Source of the DNA: Rana temporaria
Taxonomy: Eukaryota; Chordata; Amphibia; Anura; Ranidae
DNA: 64,000 nucleotides
NCBI RefSeq assembly: GCF_905171775.1
Contig: NC_053492.1
Span: 63,139,355 to 63,203,354 of the forward strand
Reading direction: 5' to 3'
Under the pieces are notes generated by a model, which saw only the letters and a list, made by a program, of their open reading frames with translations, had not been told where the DNA came from and did no database searches. A program made the position numbers and the translations under genes. Positions 55,013 to 64,000 of this stretch are shown piece after piece (positions within the stretch are counted from its first letter, which is position 1; the number at the start of each line of letters is the position of its first letter).

Positions 55013-58000
55013 AAAGACACAGGATTCAAGGGAACTAGAGGGAGCCGGAATATACACAGGGTGGGATTCAAGGGAAATAGAGGGAGCCGGAATATAGAGT
55101 GGGATTCAAGGGAAATAGAGGGAGATGGGATTTACACAGGGTGGGATTCAAGGGAAATAGAGGGAGACGGAATATACACAGGGTGGGATTCAAGGGAAAT
55201 AGAGGGAGCCGGAATATACACAGGGTGGGATTCAAGGGAAATAGAGGGAGCCGGAATATACACAGGGTGGGATTCAAGTGAACTAGAGGGAGCCGGAATA
55301 TACACAGGGTGGGATTCAAGGGAAATAGAGGGAGCCGGAATATACACAGGGAGGGATTCAAGGGAAATAGAGGGAGATGGAATATACACAGGGTGGGATT
55401 CAAGGGAAATAGAGGGAGCCGGAATATACACAGGGTGGGATTCAAGTGAACTAGAGGGAGCCGGAATATACACAGGGTGGGATTCAAGGGAAATAGAGGG
55501 AGCCGGAATATACACAGGGTGGGATTCAAGGGAAATAGAGGGAGCCGGAATATACACAGGGTGGTATTCAAGGGAAATAGAGGGAGCCGGAATATACACA
55601 GGGTGGGATTCAAGGGAAATAGAGGGAGATGGAATATACACAGGGTGGGATTCAAGGGAAATAGAGGGAGCCTGAATGTACACAGGGAGGGATTCAAGGG
55701 AAATAGAGGGAGCCGGAATATACACAGGGAGGCATTCAAGGGAAATAGAGGTAGATGGACTATACACAGAGTGGGATTCAAGGGAAATAGAGGGAGCCTG
55801 AATGTACACAGGGAGGGATTCAAGGGAAATAGAGGGAGCCGGAATATACACAGGGAGGCATTCAAGGGAAATAGAGGGAGATGGAATATACACAGAGTGG
55901 GATTCAAGGGAAATAGAGGTAGCCGGAATGTACACAGGGTGGGATTCAAGGGAAATAGAGGGAGCCAGAATGTACACAGGGTGGGATTCAAGGGAAATAG
56001 AGGGAGCCGGAATATACACAGGGTGGGATTCAAGGGAAATAGAGGGAGATGGGATATACACAGAGTGGGATTCAAGGGAAATAGAGGGAGATGGAATATA
56101 CACAGGGTGGGATTCAAGGGAAATAGAGGGAGATGGAATATACACAGGGTGGGATTCAAGGGAAATAGAGGGAGCCTGAATGTACACAGGGAGGGATTCA
56201 AGGGAAATAGAGGGAGCCGGAATATACACAGGGAGGCATTCAAGGGAAATAGAGGGAGATGGAATATACACAGAGTGGGATTCAAGGGAAATAGAGGGAG
56301 CCTGAATGTACACAGGGAGGGATTCAAGGGAAATAGAGGGAGCCGGAATATACACAGGGAGGCATTCAAGGGAAATAGAGGGAGATGGAATATACACAGG
56401 GTGGGATTCAAGGGAAATAGAGGGAGATGGAATATACACAGGGTGGGATTCAAGGGAAATAGAGGGAGATGGAATATACACAGGGTGGGATTCAAGGGAA
56501 ATAGAGGGAGCCTGAATGTACACAGGGAGGGATTCAAGGGAAATAGAGGGAGCCGGAATATACACAGGGAGGCATTCAAGGGAAATAGAGGGAGATGGAA
56601 TATACACAGAGTGGGATTCAAGGGAAATAGAGGTAGCCGGAATGTACACAGGGTGGGATTCAAGGGAAATAGAGGGAGCCAGAATGTACACAGGGTGGGA
56701 TTCAAGGGAAATAGAGGGAGCCGGAATATACACAGGGTGGGATTCAAGGGAAATAGAGGGAGATGGGATATACACAGAGTGGGATTCAAGGGAAATAGAG
56801 GGAGATGGAATATACACAGGGTGGGATTCAAGGGAAATAGAGGGAGCCAGAATGTACACAGGGTGGGATTCAAGGGAAATAGAGGGAGCCGGAATATACA
56901 CAGGGTGGGATTCAAGGGAAATAGAGGGAGATGGAATATACACAGGGTGGGATTCAAGGGAAATAGAGGGAGCCGGAATATACACAGGGAGGGATTCAAG
57001 GGAAATAGAGGGAGCCGGAATATACACAGGGAGGGATTCAAGGGAAATAGAGGGAGCCGGAATATACACAGGGTGGGATTCAAGGGAAATAGAGGGAGCC
57101 GGAATATACACAGGGTGGGATTCAAGGGAAATAGAGGGAGCTGTAATATACACAGGGTGGGATTCAAGGGAAATAGAGGGAGCCGGAATATACACAGGGT
57201 GGGATTCAAGGGAAATAGAGGGAGCCGGAATATACACAGGGTGGGATTCAAGGGAAATAGAGGGAGCCGGAATATACACAGGGTGGGATTCAAGGGAAAT
57301 AGAGGGAGCCGGAATATACACAGGGTGGGATTCAAGGGAAAGAGAGGGAGCCGGAATATACACAGGGTGGGATTCAAGGGAACTAGAGGGAGCCAGAATG
57401 TACACAGGGTGGGATTCAAGGGAAATAGAGGGAGCCGGAATATACACAGGGTGGGATTCAAGGGAAATAGAGGGAGCCGGAAAATACACAGGGTGGGATT
57501 CAAGGGAAATAGAGGGAGCCGGAATATACACAGGGTGGGATTCAAGGGAAATAGAGGGAGCTGTAATATACACAGGGTGGGATTCAAGGGAAATAGAGGG
57601 AGCCGGAATATACACAGGGTGGGATTCAAGGGAAATAGAGGGAGCCGGAATATACACATGGTGGGATTCAAGGGAAATAGAGGGAGCCGGAATATACACA
57701 GGGTGGGATTCAAGGGAAATAGAGGGAGCCGGAATATACACAGGGTGGGATTCAAGGGAAAGAGAGGGAGCCGGAATATACACAGGGTGGGATTCAAGGG
57801 AACTAGAGGGAGCCAGAATGTACACAGGGTGGGATTCAAGGGAAATAGAGGGAGCCGGAATATACACAGGGTGGGATTCAAGGGAAATAGAGGGAGCCGG
57901 AATATACACATAGGGTGGGATTCAAGGGAAATAGAGGGAGCCGGAATATACACAGGGTGGTATTCAAGGGAAATAGAGGGAGACAGAATATACACAGGGT

Positions 58001-61000
58001 GGGATTCAAGGGAAATAGAGGGAGCCGGAATATACACAGGGTGGGATTCAAGGGAAATAGAGGGAGCCGGAATATACACAGGGTGGGATTCAAGGGAAAT
58101 AAAGGGAGCCGGAATATACACAGGGTGGGATTCAAGGGAAATAGAGGGAGCCGGAATATACTCAGGGTGGGATTCAAGGGAAATAGAGGGAGCCGGAATA
58201 TACACAGGGTGGGATTCAAGGGAAATAGAGGGAGATGGGATATACACAGAGTGGGATTCAAGGGAAATAGAGGGAGATGGAATATACACAGGGTGGGATT
58301 CAAGGGAAATAGAGGGAGATGGAATATACACAGGGTGGGATTCAAGGGAAATAGAGGGAGCCTGAATGTACACAGGGAGGGATTCAAGGGAAATAGAGGG
58401 AGCCGGAATATACACAGGGAGGCATTCAAGGGAAATAGAGGGAGATGGAATATACACAGAGTGGGATTCAAGGGAAATAGAGGGAGCCGGAATGTACACA
58501 GGGTGGGATTCAAGGGAAATAGAGGGAGCCAGAATGTACACAGGGTGGGATTCAAGGGAAATAGAGGGAGCCGGAATATACACAGGGTGGGATTCAAGGG
58601 AAATAGAGGGAGATGGGATATACACAGAGTGGGATTCAAGGGAAATAGAGGGAGATGGAATATACACAGGGTGGGATTCAAGGGAAATAGAGGGAGCCAG
58701 AATGTACACAGGGTGGGATTCAAGGGAAATAGAGGGAGCCGGAATATACACAGGGTGGGATTCAAGGGAAATAGAGGGAGATGGAATATACACAGGGTGG
58801 GATTCAAGGGAAATAGAGGGAGCCGGAATATACACAGGGAGGGATTCAAGGGAAATAGAGGGAGCCGGAATATACACAGGGAGGGATTCAAGGGAAATAG
58901 AGGGAGCCGGAATATACACAGGGTGGGATTCAAGGGAAATAGAGGGAGCCGGAATATACACAGGGTGGGATTCAAGGGAAATAGAGGGAGCTGGAATATA
59001 CACAGGGTGGGATTCAAGGGAAATAGAGGGAGCCGGAATATACACAGGGTGGGATTCAAGGGAAATAGAGGGAGCCGGAATATACACAGGGTGGGATTCA
59101 AGGGAAATAGAGGGAGCCGGAATATACACAGGGTGGGATTCAAGGGAAATAGAGGGAGCCGGAATATACACAGGGTGGGATTCAAGGGAAAGAGAGGGAG
59201 CCGGAATATACACAGGGTGGGATTCAAGGGAAATAGAGGGAGCCAGAATGTACACAGGGTGGGATTCAAGGGAAATAGAGGGAGCCGGAATATACACAGG
59301 GTGGGATTCAAGGGAAATAGAGGGAGCCGGAATATACACAGGGTGGGATTCAAGGGAAATAGAGGGAGCCGGAATATACACAGGGTGGGATTCAAGGGAA
59401 ATAGAGGGAGCTGTAATATACACAGGGTGGGATTCAAGGGAAATAGAGGGAGCCGGAATATACACAGGGTGGGATTCAAGGGAAATAGAGGGAGCCGGAA
59501 TATACACAGGGTGGGATTCAAGGGAAATAGAGGGAGCCGGAATATACACAGGGTGGGATTCAAGGGAAATAGAGGGAGCCGGAATATACACAGGGTGGGA
59601 TTCAAGGGAAAGAGAGGGAGCCGGAATATACACAGGGTGGGATTCAAGGGAAATAGAGGGAGCCAGAATGTACACAGGGTGGGATTCAAGGGAAATAGAG
59701 GGAGCCGGAATATACACAGGGTGGGATTCAAGGGAAATAGAGGGAGCCGGAATATACACATAGGGTGGGATTCAAGGGAAATAGAGGGAGCCGGAATATA
59801 CACAGGGTGGTATTCAAGGGAAATAGAGGGAGACAGAATATACACAGGGTGGGATTCAAGGGAAATAGAGGGAGCCGGAATATACACAGGGTGGGATTCA
59901 AGGGAAATAGAGGGAGCCGGAATATACACAGGGTGGGATTCAAGGGAAATAAAGGGAGCCGGAATATACACAGGGTGGGATTCAAGGGAAATAGAGGGAG
60001 CCGGAATATACTCAGGGTGGGATTCAAGGGAAATAGAGGGAGCCGGAATATACACAGGGTGGGATTCAAGGGAAATAAAGGGAGCCGGAATATACACAGG
60101 GTGGGATTCAAGGGAAATAGAGGGAGCCGGAATATACTCAGGGTGGGTTTCAAGGGAAATAGAGGGAGCCGGAATATACACAGGGAGGGATTCAAGGGGA
60201 AATAGAGGGAGATGGAATATACACAGGGTGGGATTCAAGGGAAATAGAGGGAGCCGGAATATACACAGGGTGGGATTCAAGGGAAATAGAGGGAGCCGGA
60301 ATATACACAGGGTGGGATTCAAGGGGAATAGAGGGAGCCGGAATATACACAGGGTGGGATTCAAGGGAAATAGAGGGAGCCAGAATATACACAGGGTGGG
60401 ATTCAAGGGAAATAGAGGGAGCCGGAATATACACAGGGTGGGATTCAAGGGAAATAGAGGGAGCCAGGATTATACACAGGGTTGGATTCAAGGAAAATAG
60501 AGGGAGCCGGATTATACACAGGGTGGGATTCAAGGGAAATAGAGGGAGCCGGAATATACACAGGGTGGGATTCAAGGGAAATAGAGGGAGATGGAATATA
60601 CACAGGGTGGGATACAAGGGAAATAGAGGGAGCCGGAATATACACAGGGTGGGAGTCAAGGGAAATAGAGGGAGCCGGAATATACACGGGTGGGATTCAA
60701 GGGAAATAGAGGGAGATGGAATATACACAGGGTGGGATTCAAGGGAAATAGAGGGAGCCGGAATATACACAGGGTGGGATTCAAGGGAAATAGAGGGATA
60801 TGGAATATGCACAGGGTGGGATTCAAGGGAAATAGAGGGAGCCGGAATATACACAGGGTGGGATTCAAGGGAAATAGAGGGAGCCGGAATATACACAGGG
60901 TGGGATTCAAGGGAAATAGAGGGAGATGGAATATACACAGGGTGGGATTCAAGGGAAATAGAGGGAGCCGGAATATACACAGGGTGGGATTCAAGGGAAA

Positions 61001-64000
61001 TAGAGGGAGCCGGAATATACACAGGGTGGGATTCAAGGGAAATAGAGGGAGCCGGAATATACACAGGGTGGGATTCAAGGGAAATAGAGGGAGATGGAAT
61101 ACACACAGGGAGGGATTCAAGGGAAATAGAGGGAGATGAAATATACACAGGGTGGGATTCAAAGGAAATAGAGGGAGCCGGAATATACACAGGGTGGGAT
61201 TCAAGGGAAATAGAGGGAGCCGGAATATACACAGGGTGGGATTCAAGGGAACTAGAGGGAGCCGGAATATACACAGGGTGGGATTCAAGGTAAATAGAGG
61301 GAGCCGGAATATACACAGGGTGGGATTCAAGGGAAATAGAGGGTGCCGGAATATACACAGGGTGGGATTCAAGGGAAATAGAGGGAGACGGAATATACAC
61401 AGGGTGGGATTCAAGGGAAATAGAGGGTGCCGGAATATACACAGGGTGGGATTCAAGGGAAATAGAGGGAGATGAAATATACACAGGGTGGGATTCAAAG
61501 TAAATAGAGGGAGCCGGAATATACATAGGGTGGGATTCAAGGGAACTAGAGGGAGCCGGAATATACACAAGGTGGGATTCAAGGCAAATAGAGGGAGCCG
61601 GAATATACACAGGGTGGGATTCAAGGGAAATAGAGGGAGCCGGAATATACACAGGGTGGGATTCAAGGGAAATAGAGGGAGCCGGAATATACACATAGGG
61701 TGGGATTCAAGGGAAATAGAGGGAGCCGGAATATACACAGGGTGGTATTCAAGGGAAATAGAGGGAGACAGAATATACACAGGGTGGGATTCAAGGGAAA
61801 TAGAGGGAGCCGGAATATACACAGGGTGGGATTCAAGGGAAATAGAGGGAGCCGGAATATACACAGGGTGGGATTCAAGGGAAATAAAGGGAGCCGGAAT
61901 ATACACAGGGTGGGATTCAAGGGAAATAGAGGGAGCCGGAATATACTCAGGGTGGGTTTCAAGGGAAATAGAGGGAGCCGGAATATACACAGGGAGGGAT
62001 TCAAGGGGAAATAGAGGGAGATGGAATATACACAGGGTGGGATTCAAGGGAAATAGAGGGAGCCGGAATATACACAGGGTGGGATTCAAGGGAAATAGAG
62101 GGAGCCGGAATATACACAGGGTGGGATTCAAGGGAAATAGAGGGAGCCGGAATATACACAGGGTGGGATTCAAGGGAAATAGAGGGAGCCAGAATATACA
62201 CAGGGTGGGATTCAAGGGAAATAGAGGGAGCCGGAATATACACAGGGTGGGATTCAAGGGAAATAGAGGGAGCCAGGAATATACACGGGTGGGATTCAAG
62301 GGAAATAGAGGGAGCCGGAATATACACAGGGTGGGATTCAAGGGAAATAGAGGGAGCCGGAATATACACATGGTGGGATTCAAGGGGAAATAGAGGAAGC
62401 CGGAATATACACAGGGTGGGATTCAAGGGGAAATAGAGGGAGCCGGAATATACACAGGGTGGAATTCAAGGGAAATAGAGGGATCCGGAATATACACATG
62501 GTGGGATTCAAGGGGAAATAGAGGGAGATGGAATATACACAGGGTGGGATTCAAGGGAAATAGAGGGAGCCGGAATATACACAGGGTGGGATTCAAGTGA
62601 AATAGAGGGAGCCGGAATATACACAGGGTGGGATTCAAGGGAACTAGAGGGAGCCGGAATATACACAGGGTGGGATTCAAGGGAAATAGAGGGAGATGGA
62701 ATACACACAGGGAGGGATTCAAGGGAAATAGAGGGAGATGAAATATACACAGGGTGGGATTCAAAGGAAATAGAGGGAGCCGGAATATACACAGGGTGGG
62801 ATTCAAGGGAAATAGAGGGAGCCGGAATATACACAGGGTGGGATTCAAGGGAAATAGAGGGAGATGGAATATACACAGGGTGGGATTCAAGGGAAATAGA
62901 GGGAGCCGGAATATACACAGGGTGGGATTCAAGGGAACTAGAGGGAGCCGGAATATACACAGGGTGGGATTCAAGGGAAATAGAGGGAGATGGAATACAC
63001 ACAGGGAGGGATTCAAGGGAAATAGAGGGAGATGAAATATACACAGGGTGGGATTCAAAGGAAATAGAGGGAGCCGGAATATACACAGGGTGGGATTCAA
63101 GGGAAATAGAGGGTGCCGGAATATACACAGGGTGGGATTCAAGGGAAATAGAGGGAGATGGAATATACACAGGGTGGGATTCAAGGGAAATAGAGGGAGC
63201 CGGAATATACACAGGGTGGGATTCAAGGGAAATAGAGGGTGCCGGAATATACACAGGGTGGGATTCAAGGGAAATAGAGGGAGATGGAATATACACAGGG
63301 TGGGATTCAAGGGAAATAGAGGGAGCCGGAATATACACAGGGTGGGATTCAAGGGAAATAGAGGAAGCCAGAATATACAGAGGATGGGATTCAAGGGAAA
63401 TAGAGGGAGATGGAATATACACAGGGCGGGATTCAAGGGAAATAGAGGGAGATGCAATATGCAGAGGGTGGGATTCAAAGGAAATAGAGGGATATGGAAT
63501 ATACAAAGGGTGGGATTCAAGGGAAATAGAGGGAGATGGAATATACAAAGGGTGGGATTCAAGGGAAATAGAGGGAGATGGAATATACACAGGGTGGGAT
63601 TCAAGGGAAATAGAGGCAGATGAAATATACACAGGGTGGGATTCAAGGGAAATAGAGGGAGATGGAATATACACAGGGTGGGATTCAAGGGAAATAGAGG
63701 GAGATGGAATATACACAGGGTGGGATTCAAGGGAAATAGAGGGAGATGGAATATACACAGGGTGGGATTCAAGGGAAATAGAGGCAGATGAAATATACAC
63801 AGGGTGGGATTCAAGGGAAATAGAGGGAGATGGAATATACACAGGGAGGGATTCAAGGGAAATAGAGGCAGTTGAAATATACACAGGGTGGGATTCAAGG
63901 GAAATAGAGGGAGATGGAATATACACAGGGAGGGATTCAAGGGAAATAGAGGGAGCCGGAATATACACAGGGTGGGATTCAAGGGAAATAGAGAAAGACG
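55013..64000. repeat. 42-bp minisatellite, about 210 copies, open at the window end
   Basis: The monomer is GGGTGGGATTCAAGGGAAAT followed by AGAGGGAGCCGGAATATACA and CA. The main alternative replaces GCCGG with GATGG. Because 42 is a multiple of 3 and four of six frames lack a stop, the array produces huge false open frames (up to 1563 codons) of 14-residue repeats such as GFKGNRGSRNIHRV, WDSREIEGAGIYTG and PVYIPAPSISLESH. Phase shifts of 1-2 bp at intervals, monomers mixing different variants, and lack of any signal or domain argue against coding. The plus strand is strongly purine-rich. Higher-order copies of 1850 bp are present (56510-58360 against 58360-60210). Confidence 0.96.

Noticed and set aside
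55068..59759. 1563-codon open frame on the minus strand, and similar 460-960-codon frames on both strands
   Set aside because: All are readings of the 42-bp minisatellite. Four of six frames are equally open, and frames shift with small indels. No domain, start context or splice support was seen.

Overview
This is vertebrate nuclear DNA, most likely from a frog (Anura, probably a ranid or close neobatrachian). The evidence is a recognisable vertebrate gene exon with a consensus splice donor, an L1-clade retrotransposon, and several short inverted-repeat transposon families (ends such as TTAACCACTTGAG, GGCCTCGTACACACG and GGGCCAGATTCAC) that I associate with frog genomes. No rRNA, tRNA, CRISPR or prokaryotic features were seen. 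Most open reading frames longer than 100 codons come from tandem repeats and are not genes.

The one host gene is PTCHD4 (Patched-domain protein), on the minus strand. Its first coding exon is at 53734-54333 and ends in a GTACGT donor, so intron 1 runs toward lower coordinates. No further exon was recognised, so 1-53733 is probably intron 1 (inference). The putative promoter/5' UTR lies at 54334-55012. Immediately upstream, a 42-bp minisatellite of about 210 copies runs to the window end. Most of its monomers carry a G-quadruplex-type motif.

Layout: 1-7055 holds a hAT-type element (8-bp target duplication), a solo-LTR-like element and a long fold-back. 7066-14797 holds a transposon and a full-length L1 (minus strand, 14-bp target duplication) with intact ORF1 and frameshifted ORF2. 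11580-22227 is a recent 5.03-kb tandem duplication that cuts through the L1 and duplicates its 5' half; its junction carries a 10-bp inverted (hairpin) insertion, and the second copy has its own 559-bp tandem duplication. 22228-41330 is intronic DNA with tandem repeats (about 190 bp, 26 bp and about 35 bp), at least five PIF/Harbinger-like MITEs, fold-backs and a relic reverse-transcriptase fragment. 41330-48555 is an old minisatellite of roughly 60-66 bp units (with a derived 29-bp array) split by nested insertions: a GGGCCAGAT-type MITE, itself split by a 1.16-kb insertion; a second such MITE; a Tc1-like relic containing another MITE; a solo LTR containing another MITE; and a piggyBac-like MITE at the edge. 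49565-53733 holds more MITEs, GATA/AT microsatellites and degenerate copies of the PTCHD4 exon 1/intron 1 boundary.

The points most worth checking are the G4-bearing array upstream of PTCHD4, the repeated exon-boundary copies with possible decoy splice donors, the hairpin at the tandem-duplication junction, and the internal A29 tract preceded by polyadenylation signals in the L1 leader. I found no new protein-coding system.
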